Shown: one piece after another, positions 1 through 9,279 of the stretch
Layout: every line of letters begins with the position of its first letter
How positions within the stretch are numbered: the stretch's first letter is position 1
DNA from: Streptomyces gelaticus
GTDB taxonomy: Bacteria; Actinomycetota; Actinomycetes; Streptomycetales; Streptomycetaceae
Length of the DNA stretch: 64,000 bases
Direction of reading: 5' to 3'
Assembly (NCBI RefSeq): GCF_014649535.1
Contig: NZ_BMTF01000013.1
Span: forward strand, 62,001-126,000
Translations under genes and position numbers: made by a program
Notes under the pieces: generated by a model
Seen by the model: only the letters and a program-made list of their open reading frames with translations
The model's database searches: none
Told to the model about the DNA's origin: nothing

Positions 1-1255
1 GCCCCCGGGGAACCCGGACGCCGAGGGCCGCGACGGTCAGTGCCAGTGCCGCCGCGCAGACCGGGACGACGTAGCCCGTCACCTGTCCGGTGTGCTCCAC
101 CATCCAGCCGCCGGTCGCCGAACCCGCGGCGATGCCGCCCAGCAGCGCGGTCACGGCCAGCGTCATGCCCTCGTTCAACTGGCTCTCCGGGGTGAGGCGT
201 TGCACCAGCGTCATGCCGGTCACCATGGTCGGGGCCGTGGCCGCGCCGGCCAACAGGAGCGCGCCGGCCAGCGCGGGCAGGGAATCGGCCGAGGCTGCCG
301 CGAGCAGGGGCAGGGACATCAGCGTCGTCATCCCCGCCAGACAGATCAGCAGCCGGCGCCGGATGTCCGCGGCCGGGCGCAGCGATCCGTACAGCAGCCC
401 GGCCACACACGAGCCTGCCGCCTGGAGTGCCAGGATCGCGCCTCCGGCGTGGGCGATCGTGACGACCTCCATGGCGCCGAAGACCGCGCCGGTGGCGAGG
501 AAGGCGGCGAGCAGCGCCGGCATGCCCCGGGTGCGCAGCGGGGTGCCCGCGTGGGTGCGGGGTGCCACCGGGGGTTCGGTGGCGCGCTGGGCGGCGAAGA
601 TCAGTACGCCGGCCATCAGCAGAATCGCCCCGACGAGCGTTCCGGCCTCCGGGAAGAGCGCCGCGCACAGCAGTGCGGCGAGGGCCGGGCCGAGCATGAA
701 GCAGAGTTCGTCCGCGGCCTGTTCGAAGGAGTTCGCGGTGTGCAGGGCGGCCGGGTCTCCCCGGTGCAGATGGGCCCAGCGGGCCCGGGACATCCCGCCG
801 GTGTTGGGGGTGGTGGCGGTGGCGGCGTAGGAGGCGAAGAGGGTCCAGGACGGGGCTCCGAAGTGCACACAGAGCAGCAGGGCCAGCGAGCCGAGTGTGG
901 CGATCGCGGTGGCGGGCACCGCGACCCTGGCCTGTCCGTACCGGTCGACGAGCCGGGCCGTCCAGGGGGCGACCACCGCCGTGGCGGCGAGGCCGGTCGC
1001 GGTGACGGCTCCGGCCAGGGCGTACGAGCCGCGTGAGCCGGCGATCATGATGACCGCGCTGACGCTGAACATCCCCATGGGCAGCCTGGCCAGGAGGTTG
1101 CCCGCGGTGAAGGCGCGGGCGCCCGGGGTCGCGAGCAGTCTGCGGTACGGGTTGGTGGACGCCCGCCGGGCGGGGGCGGTGCGCGGGGCGATGACCAGCA
1201 GGTCACCGGAGACGGCGAGCATGGGGCCGGTGGCGGGGGTTCTCTCGTACGGCAT
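1..1255 (-). CDS. MFS transporter, partial (3' end off the left edge)
   Basis: Reading leftward from an ATG at 1255 gives an uninterrupted hydrophobic protein of at least 418 residues that is still open at base 1. After about 50 residues it shows the alternating hydrophobic helices and short charged loops of the major facilitator superfamily, including LVDRYGQARVAVPA, which resembles the conserved loop after helix 2 (usually DRxGRR). It is probably a proton-driven small-molecule exporter in the cytoplasmic membrane; the substrate cannot be read. It is transcribed divergently from a LysR-type gene 82 bases away, so that regulator is the obvious controller. The C-terminus lies outside the window. 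Confidence 0.8.
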   Translation of the reverse strand, partial: MPYERTPATGPMLAVSGDLLVIAPRTAPARRASTNPYRRLLATPGARAFTAGNLLARLPMGMFSVSAVIMIAGSRGSYALAGAVTATGLAATAVVAPWTARLVDRYGQARVAVPATAIATLGSLALLLCVHFGAPSWTLFASYAATATTPNTGGMSRARWAHLHRGDPAALHTANSFEQAADELCFMLGPALAALLCAALFPEAGTLVGAILLMAGVLIFAAQRATEPPVAPRTHAGTPLRTRGMPALLAAFLATGAVFGAMEVVTIAHAGGAILALQAAGSCVAGLLYGSLRPAADIRRRLLICLAGMTTLMSLPLLAAASADSLPALAGALLLAGAATAPTMVTGMTLVQRLTPESQLNEGMTLAVTALLGGIAAGSATGGWMVEHTGQVTGYVVPVCAAALALTVAALGVRVPRG

Positions 1256-1337
1256 GGATCAAGCGTCGGGGCGCCGGGTGTCCGGGGTCCAACACCTTCT
1301 TCGCACCGATTGACGCATCTGTGTTGTAAATTCTGGT

Positions 1338-2351
1338 GTGGCCTCCTCCGCCGCCGATCCTGGCACCCAGATGCACACCGCCGGTATCCACACCGACCCC
1401 CGGCTGCTCCGCGCCTTCGTCGTGGTCGCCGAGGAACTGCACTTCACCCGCGCCGCCGCCCGGCTGTACATCGCCCAGCAGGCACTGAGCCGCGACATCC
1501 GCCGGCTGGAGTGCGAGCTGGGGACGGCGCTGTTCGTACGGACCACCCGGCAGGTCGCTCTCACCGCCGACGGCGAGCGGCTGCTGCCGTACGCGCGACG
1601 GGTGCTGGACGCGCACGCCGAGCTCGCCGCGGCCTTCGCCGACCCCGCGGCCCGGCCACTCCTCGTCGACCTCAATACCGACGGCATGGCGGCCGCCCGG
1701 GTGCTCGCCCGCGCACGTGAGCTGGCCCCGGCCTGCGAGCTCATGGCGCGCTTCGAGAGCGGCCTGACCTGGGCGGCGGACGAGATCCTCGCCGGGCGGC
1801 TCGATGTCTCCTTCGGCCGCGCCGCCGGACTCGACCCCGCGGTACGGGCACGGCTGGGCATGCAGCCGGTGCGGTACGAGCCGATGGCCGTGCTGCTCCC
1901 CGAGGACCACCCGCTCGCCGCGCGCGAGACCGTCGCGCTCGACGACCTGGCCGGGGAGACCGTCTACGCGGGCGCCGGGAATCCGCGTACGGAGGAGTGG
2001 ACGGACTTCGCCCGGCTGCTCTTCGCCGACTGGGGCATCCAACTGGCTCCGCCCGCCCCGCTCGCGATAGGCGTGGCGGAATTCCAGCGGGTCATGGCCA
2101 AGACCCGGAACCCGGTGCTCGCCGTGGTCGACTTCCCTCCGATGCCGGGCACCGTGGTGCGTCCGCTGGTACGGCCTGTGCCGCTCTCGCCGCTCGTCCT
2201 GGTCTGGCGCAAGGGGCTGCGTCATCCCGGCCTCGACGCCCTGCGCCGGGCTGCGGATCGACTGGGTGCGGAGGAGGGCTGGATGGCGCGTCCGGGCGGC
2301 AGCTGGCTCCCCGGTCCGGACGCGGAGCTGATGATGCGGAAGCCCGGTTGA
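1338..2351 (+). CDS. LysR-family transcriptional regulator
   Basis: This 337-residue protein has the LysR layout. An N-terminal winged helix-turn-helix covers about residues 15-75 (LLRAFVVVAEELHFTRAAAR, then QQALSRDIRRLE), followed by a linker helix and a periplasmic-binding-protein-like effector domain to about residue 310. The GTG start at 1338 adds 11 residues before an alternative ATG at 1371 that sits closer to the usual LysR N-terminus. It is divergent from the MFS gene, the classic arrangement in which a LysR protein senses the exported compound and controls both promoters from the 82-base gap. The effector is unknown. Confidence 0.88.
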   Translation: MASSAADPGTQMHTAGIHTDPRLLRAFVVVAEELHFTRAAARLYIAQQALSRDIRRLECELGTALFVRTTRQVALTADGERLLPYARRVLDAHAELAAAFADPAARPLLVDLNTDGMAAARVLARARELAPACELMARFESGLTWAADEILAGRLDVSFGRAAGLDPAVRARLGMQPVRYEPMAVLLPEDHPLAARETVALDDLAGETVYAGAGNPRTEEWTDFARLLFADWGIQLAPPAPLAIGVAEFQRVMAKTRNPVLAVVDFPPMPGTVVRPLVRPVPLSPLVLVWRKGLRHPGLDALRRAADRLGAEEGWMARPGGSWLPGPDAELMMRKPG

Positions 2352-2591
2352 CCGTGCGTATACCGTCCCGCCGGAGCGCATCCCGCCGCGCCGTCGCCGG
2401 GGCAGGATCGTGGCCGCCGGACGGCGGGTGACGCAACGGGCGGGGAAACGACCGTGAGGACGGCTGGGAACGCCGGAGCTCGCTGGTGATCTTGCCGGTG
2501 GTCCCGCTGGTGGTCCTGTTGCCGGTGCCCCGCTGTCAGTGCGCCTTGGTAGAACGGGAACAGGCAGGAGAGACCAGCGGAAGGGGGCCCC

Positions 2592-2972
2592 GTGGGTACC
2601 TGGGGCAGCGGGAATTTCGACAGTGACACGGCTGCGGACCATCTGTCGGGCGTCACGGGACGGCTCGTCTCGGAGATCGAGGAGGCGATGGCCGGCGACC
2701 CGGTCGGCCTGGAGCCCGACGAGTACGACGGCGTCGCCGTGCCGTGCAACATCGAGCTGCTGTGCCTGATCGCGGAGCAGAACCACGTCGGCGCGAGCGT
2801 GCCGGAGGTGGCGGTGGTCGAGGGCTGGAAGAAGACGTTCATGGACGTGTGGGAGCGGACCATCGACGGACTGGCGCCCAAGCAGGGGTACAAGGAGGAC
2901 AGACGCGCGGAGCTGATCCGCACCTTCGACCGGCTGGTGGCCCTGGCGAAGGAGGAGCACCAGGCGCAGTGA
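2592..2972 (+). CDS. DUF4259 family protein
   Basis: This is a 126-residue acidic protein that begins GTWGSGNFDSDTAADHL, the signature opening of the DUF4259 family: a Trp-Gly motif, then a stretch predicting loss or separation of subdomains. The rest is helical and rich in Glu, Asp and Lys, with no signal peptide or membrane segment, so it is likely cytoplasmic. The GTG start follows a purine-rich AGCGGAAGGGGG stretch. The molecular function of DUF4259 is not established. It stands alone between the LysR gene and an acetyltransferase gene. Confidence 0.8.
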   Translation: MGTWGSGNFDSDTAADHLSGVTGRLVSEIEEAMAGDPVGLEPDEYDGVAVPCNIELLCLIAEQNHVGASVPEVAVVEGWKKTFMDVWERTIDGLAPKQGYKEDRRAELIRTFDRLVALAKEEHQAQ

Positions 2973-3025
2973 GGGGGCGCGGGGCAGGCGCGTGGGCCGG
3001 ACCGGCGCCGGGATAGCGTGCCGGG

Positions 3026-3589
3026 ATGACCCGTGAAATCCACCGGCTCGACGCGGAGGTACGGCTCCGGCCGGCCGCCCCGGCCGACGCCGCCTCCCTC
3101 GCGGTCGCGCTGACCCGCAGCCGTGTGTACATGCAGCCCTGGGAGCCCGTGCGGCCCGATTTCTTCTACACCGAGCAGGGGCAGCAGGAGCGGCTGGCCG
3201 GGCTGTTCGCGGCCCGGGACGCGGGGCAGGGGATGCCCTGGGTGCTCGCCGACGAGGACGACCGCGCGATCGGCGGGTTCAACCTGAACGCCATCGTGCT
3301 CGGGCCGTTCCGCAGTGCCACGCTCGGCTACTGGGTCGACGTCGAGTACGCGGGCCGCGGCCTGGCCACGGCCGCCGTGCAGCGGATCTGCGAGGTGGCC
3401 AGGGACGGGCTGGGGCTGCACCGGATCGAGGCGGGGACGGTGACGGACAACTTCGCCTCGCAGCGGGTGCTCGCCAAGTGCGGCTTCGAGCAGTACGGGA
3501 CGGCCCCGCGCTACCTCCACATCAACGGCGAGTGGCGCGACCACCGACTGTTCCAGCGGATCCTGCACGACAACCCGCCGACGGGCTGA
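3026..3589 (+). CDS. GNAT-family N-acetyltransferase (RimJ/RimL type)
   Basis: This 187-residue protein has the RimJ/RimL-like GNAT fold. The N-terminus VRLRPAAPADAASLA is the usual beta1-helix1 start; motif A is seen as VEYAGRGLATAAV (the Q/RxxGxG/A acetyl-CoA loop), and motif B as DNFASQRVLAKCGFEQYGT. It should transfer acetyl from acetyl-CoA to an amine, as RimJ and RimL do with ribosomal-protein N-termini, but the substrate here is unknown. It lies 53 bases after the DUF4259 gene and is convergent with another GNAT gene. Its stop codon sits inside the first copy of a 16-bp repeat. Confidence 0.88.
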   Translation: MTREIHRLDAEVRLRPAAPADAASLAVALTRSRVYMQPWEPVRPDFFYTEQGQQERLAGLFAARDAGQGMPWVLADEDDRAIGGFNLNAIVLGPFRSATLGYWVDVEYAGRGLATAAVQRICEVARDGLGLHRIEAGTVTDNFASQRVLAKCGFEQYGTAPRYLHINGEWRDHRLFQRILHDNPPTG

Positions 3590-3673
3590 ACGACCGGGCC
3601 GGGTGGGCGGCCACGGCCCGAGACCCCCGGTGCGCCGACAGGCTGAACGAACGGCCTGCCGACCGGCTGAACG
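3577..3673. repeat. three copies of a 16-bp direct repeat
   Basis: GCCGAC followed by G, A or C and then GGCTGAACG occurs at 3577-3592, 3634-3649 and 3658-3673. The first copy overlaps the stop codon of the GNAT gene (TGA within GGCTGAACG). The other two lie in the gap before the convergent acetyltransferase gene. This looks like a small local duplication of the gene's last codons. Confidence 0.7.
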
Positions 3674-3684
3674 GCCGCGGCGGG

Positions 3685-4257
3685 CTACGGCCCGACATTC
3701 CCGGTGCGCCGTACATCCCCGGAGCGCAGCCGTACATGCCGGTGGTCCCGTGGCCGCGGCGGCCGCGCCGGAAGGACCTCCACCAAGCCGTATCCGCTCT
3801 TCTCCGCGACCCGGCAAGACGCCTCGTTGTCCATCCGGTGCAGCAGCTCCAGCCGCGTCAGCCCGTCCTCGGCGAATGCCTCGAACGCCCAGTCGCCGAG
3901 TGCCCCGAGCGCCAGTGGCGCGACCCCGCGGCCACGGGCGGGCGCTGCCGTCCAGTAGCCGACCTCCGCGCTGCCGGAGCCCGGTACGGGGTACTTGAGC
4001 GCGACGTTGCCGACCAGTTCACCGTCGCGATCGCGGTCCACCACCGCGAAACTGAAGCGGCTGCCGGACTCCCGGCCTTCCTGCTGCACCCGCAGCCACC
4101 GCTCCGCCGCCGCCTCGTTCGTGACCTGCGTCCGCAGCATGGCGCGCATCCCGGGATCGCGGTACGCCTCGATCAGTGCAGGGGCGTCCTCGGCCCGCCA
4201 CGGCCGGAGCAGCAGCGGGCCGGCCGAAAGGGCGGTGGTACCGAGGGCATCGTCCAT
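3685..4257 (-). CDS. GNAT-family N-acetyltransferase
   Basis: This 190-residue protein has the RimJ/RimL signature: LSAGPLLLRPWRAEDAPAL at the start, the acetyl-CoA loop in TAAPARGRGVAPLALGAL, and the C-terminal NEASCRVAEKSGYGL segment. It should acetylate an unidentified primary amine. The ATG at 4257 was chosen because the protein then begins ten residues before the first beta strand, as is normal for the family; the frame stays open for another 180 codons upstream but overlaps the divergent CGNR gene there. It is convergent with the other GNAT gene and divergent from the CGNR regulator. Confidence 0.85.
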   Translation of the reverse strand: MDDALGTTALSAGPLLLRPWRAEDAPALIEAYRDPGMRAMLRTQVTNEAAAERWLRVQQEGRESGSRFSFAVVDRDRDGELVGNVALKYPVPGSGSAEVGYWTAAPARGRGVAPLALGALGDWAFEAFAEDGLTRLELLHRMDNEASCRVAEKSGYGLVEVLPARPPRPRDHRHVRLRSGDVRRTGNVGP

Positions 4258-4369
4258 CCGGACACCGTACGGCCCGGCGTCCGACGACCCGTGAGGCGGC
4301 AGGGGTTCCGGGCCGGCCCCGTGAGGGGCACCCTGGGGGAGGCCCCACCGGTGACCCCGAGGCGGTGAC

Positions 4370-5056
4370 ATGCGCATGGCAGTCGGCAAGAGCTCGTGCG
4401 ACTGGCGGTTCGACTCCGGCCGGCCCTGCCTCGACCTGGTGGCGACAGGGATCGGGACCACCGGCGCATGCGAACTGCTCGAAGGTGCCGAGCGGCTCGC
4501 CGACTGGCTGGTCGCCACCGGACTCGTACCGAGCGGCACCCGCCTCGACGCCGTGGACGAGACCTGGGTCGCGCGTTTCCGGCAGTTGAGGGCCGGTGTC
4601 GACCGGCTGCTCACGGCCGAGCTCGGCGGCCGCGGCGCCGGGAGCGCCCTGGACCGGGTCAACGAACTCGCCGCCGAGGCGCCACCGGGGCTGCGGGCCG
4701 TGCGCGGCAGGGGCGGCAAGCTGGTACGGACACTGAGCGCCGATGCCGAGTGCGGGGCGCTGCTGGCCGCCGTCGCCAGGGATGCCGTGGAACTGCTCAC
4801 CGACCCCGTGGCGCGCGCCGGACTGCGCCGCTGCGAGGCCGACAGCTGCCGCCGCTTCTACCTGGACACCTCGCGCGGACATCGGCGGCGCTGGTGCTCC
4901 AGTGAGGTGTGCGGGAACCGCGAGCGGGTGGCCAGACACCGGCGCCGGGCGGCGGCGGTCCCGGTGACGGCCGCTGTTCCGGTGCCGGACGCGACCGCGT
5001 CGCGCGGGGCCCGGACGCGGCCCGTCGCGCAGAACCCGGACGCGACCGCGTCGTGA
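4370..5056 (+). CDS. CGNR zinc-finger protein (ABATE domain)
   Basis: This 228-residue protein starts with an ABATE-type domain (FDSGRPCLDLVATG, about residues 12-150). It then has the CGNR zinc finger, about residues 155-190: CEADSCRRFYLDTSRGHRRR followed by WCSSEVCGNRERVARHRRR. The four cysteines and the CGNR motif are intact. Proteins of this family are treated as stress-linked or auxin-related DNA-binding regulators, though few have been studied. The last 35 residues are a low-complexity tail with a repeated PDATAS motif. A GAGGCGGTG Shine-Dalgarno-like stretch lies just before the ATG at 4370; an in-frame ATG two codons later is possible. It is immediately upstream of the sigma factor gene. 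Confidence 0.85.
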   Translation: MRMAVGKSSCDWRFDSGRPCLDLVATGIGTTGACELLEGAERLADWLVATGLVPSGTRLDAVDETWVARFRQLRAGVDRLLTAELGGRGAGSALDRVNELAAEAPPGLRAVRGRGGKLVRTLSADAECGALLAAVARDAVELLTDPVARAGLRRCEADSCRRFYLDTSRGHRRRWCSSEVCGNRERVARHRRRAAAVPVTAAVPVPDATASRGARTRPVAQNPDATAS

Positions 5057-5102
5057 AGAATCCTCGGGCCGTTGAACGGAACGCGGTTCGCCCGCGTATT
5101 CG

Positions 5103-5759
5103 ATGACCGAGGAGCTCCACAGGGCCGACCGGGAGGTGCCGGTGCGCAAGGATGCGGCCGTGGCCGATGACCGTCCGCACAGAGCTCGGCATCGCGGCGA
5201 GCCGCCCCCGTCGGCGTCCACGTCCCCGGCGCTCTCACCGGAGGCCTCCGGCGCCCCGGACGAGGAGTTGATGCGGGCGCTGTACCGCGAACATGCCGGG
5301 CCGCTGTTCGCGTACGTGCTCCGCCTGGTCGCCGGCGACCGGCAGCGTGCCGAGGACGTGGTGCAGGAGACGCTCATCCGCGCCTGGAAGAACGCCGGGC
5401 GGCTGGGCGGCGCCACCGGATCGGTCCGCCCCTGGCTGGTGACGGTCGCCCGGCGCATCGTCATCGACGGCCACCGCAGTCGGCGGGCCCGGCCGCCCGA
5501 GGTCGACCCGACACCGCTGGAGGCCATGCCCGCGGAGGACGAGATGGACAGGGCGCTGTGGCTGATGACGCTCTCCGACGCGCTCGACGAACTGACCCCC
5601 GCGCACCGGGAAGCCCTGGTCGAGACGTACTTCAAGGGCCGTACGGTCGGCGAGGCGGCCGATGTGCTGGGCATACCGAGCGGGACGGTGCGATCCCGGG
5701 TCTTCTACGCACTGCGTTCGATGAAACTCGCCCTGGAGGAGAGGGGGATCACGGCATGA
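5103..5759 (+). CDS. sigU: ECF sigma factor, SigU-like
   Basis: This 218-residue group IV (ECF) sigma factor has a variable 50-residue N-terminus. Region 2 follows (about 55-125: LYREHAGPLFAYVLRLV, then RAEDVVQETLIRAWKN and WLVTVARRIVIDGHRSRR). Region 4 covers about 150-215 (ELTPAHREALVETYFKGRTVGEAA, then GIPSGTVRSRVFYALRSMK). It directs RNA polymerase to a dedicated promoter set. Its stop overlaps the start of a zinc-finger anti-sigma gene (ATGA), the standard sigma/anti-sigma pair. The neighbours (HelD-like ATPase, malic enzyme, hupA) match the S. coelicolor sigU locus as I remember it; SigU there affects differentiation and extracellular proteins. Confidence 0.85.
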   Translation: MTEELHRADREVPVRKDAAVADDRPHRARHRGEPPPSASTSPALSPEASGAPDEELMRALYREHAGPLFAYVLRLVAGDRQRAEDVVQETLIRAWKNAGRLGGATGSVRPWLVTVARRIVIDGHRSRRARPPEVDPTPLEAMPAEDEMDRALWLMTLSDALDELTPAHREALVETYFKGRTVGEAADVLGIPSGTVRSRVFYALRSMKLALEERGITA

Positions 5760-6676
5760 ACGACGACCACGAGTGGGAGCCCTTCGGCCTCAGGCCGACC
5801 AGCCCCTCAGGCCCCGGCAGCCTCAGCGACCCTGATCGCCCCCGCAGCCCCGGCGAACCCCGTCAGCCCCGCAGTCCCCACCGCTCGAACCGTCCCCGCA
5901 GCCTCCACCGCGCCGACGACCTCTCCGGGCACGACGCCGCCGGTGCGTACCTCCTCGGTGTTCTCGACGACGCCGAGGCCGCCGGCTTCGAGGCACACCT
6001 GGCCGAGTGCGAGCTGTGCGCGGCCCGGCTCGACGAGCTCGCCGGTCTGGAACCCGTGCTCGCGACGCTCGCCCGACCCCCGGCCGCCGTGCCTGCCGCC
6101 CGCCTGGTCCCGCACGTACCGGGCCAGCCCGGCCCCCGCGTGCTGGCGCGGCTGGTCGACGAGGTGGCGGCCGGGCGGGCCCGGCGCCGACGCCGGGCCG
6201 GGTATTTGGTGGCGGCGGCAGTGGCGCTGATCGTCGGCGGCCCGGTGTTCGCGGTCATGGCGAGCGGCGGCGACGGCCCGCCGCCGCGGGCGGCCGGCCC
6301 GTACCCCACCGGCTCCACCGAGGACGCCCTCCCCGACCGCATGCCGGAAGAAGTGCGGGCCACCGACCCCCTCACCGAGGTCGAGGCCACGATCGGCATG
6401 GCGAGAAAACCCTGGGGCACCAGCACCGTGCTGGAGCTCGGAAACGTCACGGGTCCGCAGAAATGCACCCTGATCGCGGTGTCGAAGACCGGCGAGGAGG
6501 AAGTCGTCACCTCCTGGTCCGTACCGGAGCGGGGATACGGCATCGAGGACTCCCCGTACCCGGGCGCGAACCATCCGCTCCGCGTCCAGGGCGGCACGGC
6601 CATGGACCGGGGCGACATCGACCACTTCGAGGTCCGTACGTCCGAGGGCCGGCGCCTGGTCGAGGTCGATGCCTGA
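5756..6676 (+). CDS. rsuA: membrane anti-sigma factor with HC2 zinc finger, RsuA-like
   Basis: This 306-residue protein should hold the upstream sigma factor inactive. The N-terminal 55 residues are low-complexity (Ser/Pro/Arg with RP-S repeats). Next is the anti-sigma zinc finger HDAAGAYLLGVLDDAE, then HLAECELCAARL (the H-x3-C-x2-C core of zf-HC2). There is one transmembrane helix near residue 155 (AGYLVAAAVALIVGGPVFAV) and an extracytoplasmic C-terminal domain of about 130 residues that could be the sensor. The start ATG overlaps the sigma factor stop, so translation is coupled. The pair is probably autoregulated by the sigma factor, but I could not define the promoter. Confidence 0.85.
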   Translation: MNDDHEWEPFGLRPTSPSGPGSLSDPDRPRSPGEPRQPRSPHRSNRPRSLHRADDLSGHDAAGAYLLGVLDDAEAAGFEAHLAECELCAARLDELAGLEPVLATLARPPAAVPAARLVPHVPGQPGPRVLARLVDEVAAGRARRRRRAGYLVAAAVALIVGGPVFAVMASGGDGPPPRAAGPYPTGSTEDALPDRMPEEVRATDPLTEVEATIGMARKPWGTSTVLELGNVTGPQKCTLIAVSKTGEEEVVTSWSVPERGYGIEDSPYPGANHPLRVQGGTAMDRGDIDHFEVRTSEGRRLVEVDA

Positions 6677-6780
6677 CCGAGACCGGCGGCGGACCATTTC
6701 GATATGCGTGGCGGATGCGCGGCGGGTCCCCCTTCGCATAGGGTTGACGGCTGCCCAATGCACGTCAGAAGGGGGCCTCG

Positions 6781-9180
6781 GTGGCCGCGCAGGATGCCGC
6801 TGTCGATTCGTTGCGGGACCGGGAAATCGGTGTCGAGCAGGAACATCTCGACCGTGTGTACCACCGCCTTGAGGAGAAGATCCACGAGGCGGAATTTCTC
6901 ATGGACGACGCCGTCAAGCGCGGCCAGGTCGGTACCCCGGGAGCGCTCGCCGAGCGCGACGCCCAGGTGTTCCGGGCCGGAATCCACCTCAACCGGCTGA
7001 ACAGCGAGTTCGAGGACTTCCTCTTCGGACGGATCGACCTGCTGCTCGGCAAGGACGGCGAACGCGGTCCGGACGGCGCGTACACCTCCGTCGAACCCGC
7101 CGACGACGCGGTACGCGGCGACAGCTCGGCCGATATCGCGGAGACGCTGCACATCGGCCGGATCGGGGTCCTCGACTCCGACTACGCGCCGCTGGTCATC
7201 GACTGGCGCGCCCCGGCCGCCGCACCCTTCTACCGGTCGACGCCGAAGGACCCCGGCAGGGTCGTACGCCGCCGGGTCATCCGCTCCAAGGGCCGCCGGG
7301 TCCTCGGCGTCGAGGACGACCTGATGCGCCCCGAGCTGACGGCGTACCTGGGCGGCGACAAGCTGCCCGTCATCGGCGACGGCGCCCTGATGGCGGCGCT
7401 CGGCCAGGCCCGCAGCCACACCATGCGGGACATCGTCTCCTCCATCCAGGCCGAACAGGACCTGGTGATCCGGGCCCCCGCCGCCTCCGTGACCGAGGTC
7501 TCCGGCGGCCCCGGCACCGGCAAGACGGCCGTCGCCCTGCACCGTGCCGCGTACCTCCTCTACCAGGACCGGCGGCGTTACGCGGGCGGCATCCTCGTCG
7601 TCTCGCCGACCCCGCTCCTGGTCGCGTACACCGAAGGCGTGCTGCCCTCGCTGGGCGAGGAGGGGCAGGTCGCGATCCGCGCCGTCGGCTCGCTCTCCGA
7701 CGAGGCGGCCGGCGTCGAGGGCGCCACCACCTACGACGAGCCCGCCGTCGCCCGGATCAAGGGCTCCTCACGGATGCTCCAGGTGCTGCGCAAGGCCTCC
7801 CGCGGGGCGCTGGAACAGCCCGGCACCGCCCGCAGGACGGCGGACCCGGACGGCCAGCTGTCCTTCGGCGACGAAGCGGACGAAACCGCGGGCAGCGGGG
7901 AAGGAGCCCCGGCCACCCCGACCCGGTTGCGGGTCGTCGCCTTCGGCGCCCGTGTCGAGCTGAACGCCGACGAGCTGCACCGCATCCGGCAGTCCGTCCT
8001 CGGCGGCACCGCCCCGGTCAACCTGCTGCGCCCGCGCGCCCGCAGAATGCTCCTGGACGCCCTGTGGAACAAGTCCTCGGGCCGGGGCCGCTACACCGAC
8101 CCCGAACTCGCCGCCGAACTGCGCTCCTCCTTCGACGAGGACGTCTCCACCGAGACGGTCTTCCTCGACTTCCTGAACGCCTGGTGGCCCGAGCTCACCC
8201 CGCGCGGGGTGCTCGCCGCGATGGCCGACGAGAAGCGGCTCGGCCGCTGGGCCCGCCGGGTCCTCAACCAGGGCGAGGTGCGCCGCCTCGCCCGCTCCCT
8301 GAAGCGGCTCGACCGCGAGGGGAACGGGCCGCTGTCCGTGCACGACGTGGCCGTCCTCGACGAGCTCCAGACGCTGCTCGGCACGCCGCACCGGCCGAAG
8401 AAGAAGCGCGAGTTCGACCCGCTGGACCAGCTCACCGGTCTGGAGGAGCTGATGCCGCAGCGCGAGGAGACCCAGCGCGAGCGCGCCGAACGGCTGGCCG
8501 CGGAGCGCACGGAGTACGCTCACGTCATCGTCGACGAGGCGCAGGACCTCACTCCCATGCAGTGGCGGATGGTCGGCCGCCGCGGCAGGCACGCCACCTG
8601 GACGATCGTCGGGGACCCGGCGCAGTCCTCCTGGTCCGATCCGGACGAGGCCGCCCGCGCGCGCGACGAGGCGCTCGGCAGCCGCCCGCGCCGCCGCTTC
8701 ACCCTCACGGTCAACTACCGCAACCCGGCGGAGATCGCCGAGCTGGCCGCGAAGGTCCTGACGCTGGCGATGCCCGGAATGGAGTCGCCGTCCGCGGTCC
8801 GCTCCACGGGGGTCAAGCCGCGCTTCGAGACCGTGCGGGACGGCGATCTGGCCGCTTCGGTGCGCGAGGAGGCGCGTCGGCTGCTCGCCGAGGTCGACGG
8901 CACGGTGGGCGTGGTCGTCGCCATGAACCGCCGGGCACAGGCCCGCGAGTGGCTCGCGGAGCTCGGCGAACGGGTGGTGGCGCTGGGCAGCCTGGAGGCG
9001 AAGGGCCTGGAGTACGACGCCACGGTGGTCGTCTCGCCCGCGGAGATCGCCGACGAGTCCCCGGCCGGCCTGCGGGTGCTGTACGTGGCGTTGACGCGTG
9101 CGACGCAGCAGCTCACGGTGGTCTCGGGGGAGCGGGATCTGCCCGACGAGGGCGGTGTCCCGGACCTGTTGAGGGACTGA
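6781..9180 (+). CDS. HelD/HelR-like UvrD-family ATPase acting on RNA polymerase
   Basis: This 799-residue superfamily I helicase-like protein has Walker A GGPGTGKTAVALHRAAYLLY at residues 243-262, Walker B YAHVIVDEAQDLTPMQW, motif III WTIVGDPAQSSW, motif IV-type FTLTVNYRNPAEIAELA, and motif VI region VLYVALTRATQQLTVVSGE. The N-terminus is a long coiled-coil arm (HLDRVYHRLEEKIHEAEFL). This is the HelD plan: the arm enters the secondary channel of RNA polymerase, and ATP hydrolysis releases stalled enzyme from nucleic acid. The related HelR also protects against rifamycins. The GTG start follows AGAAGGGGG at good spacing. I see no rifamycin-associated element upstream. It follows the sigma/anti-sigma pair after 104 bases. 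Confidence 0.85.
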   Translation: MAAQDAAVDSLRDREIGVEQEHLDRVYHRLEEKIHEAEFLMDDAVKRGQVGTPGALAERDAQVFRAGIHLNRLNSEFEDFLFGRIDLLLGKDGERGPDGAYTSVEPADDAVRGDSSADIAETLHIGRIGVLDSDYAPLVIDWRAPAAAPFYRSTPKDPGRVVRRRVIRSKGRRVLGVEDDLMRPELTAYLGGDKLPVIGDGALMAALGQARSHTMRDIVSSIQAEQDLVIRAPAASVTEVSGGPGTGKTAVALHRAAYLLYQDRRRYAGGILVVSPTPLLVAYTEGVLPSLGEEGQVAIRAVGSLSDEAAGVEGATTYDEPAVARIKGSSRMLQVLRKASRGALEQPGTARRTADPDGQLSFGDEADETAGSGEGAPATPTRLRVVAFGARVELNADELHRIRQSVLGGTAPVNLLRPRARRMLLDALWNKSSGRGRYTDPELAAELRSSFDEDVSTETVFLDFLNAWWPELTPRGVLAAMADEKRLGRWARRVLNQGEVRRLARSLKRLDREGNGPLSVHDVAVLDELQTLLGTPHRPKKKREFDPLDQLTGLEELMPQREETQRERAERLAAERTEYAHVIVDEAQDLTPMQWRMVGRRGRHATWTIVGDPAQSSWSDPDEAARARDEALGSRPRRRFTLTVNYRNPAEIAELAAKVLTLAMPGMESPSAVRSTGVKPRFETVRDGDLAASVREEARRLLAEVDGTVGVVVAMNRRAQAREWLAELGERVVALGSLEAKGLEYDATVVVSPAEIADESPAGLRVLYVALTRATQQLTVVSGERDLPDEGGVPDLLRD

Positions 9181-9279
9181 GGCGGCACCGGCGGAAGCGG
9201 CGAGGACCGCGGGGCGGACCGTTTTCGGGTCAACCTGTGCTTCCGGGAATCACTTCTTCGGGGTCTTTGTTAGCCTGGT

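Noticed and set aside
1203..2960. Long open frames antisense to the LysR and DUF4259 genes
   Set aside because: High-GC DNA produces long antisense frames. These have no family motifs, and the LysR frame is clearly the real gene.
6677..6780. Rifamycin-associated element upstream of the HelD/HelR-like gene
   Set aside because: HelR genes linked to rifamycin resistance carry a characteristic inverted repeat upstream. I read both strands of the gap and found no such repeat, so I did not assign the HelR name or a rifamycin response.
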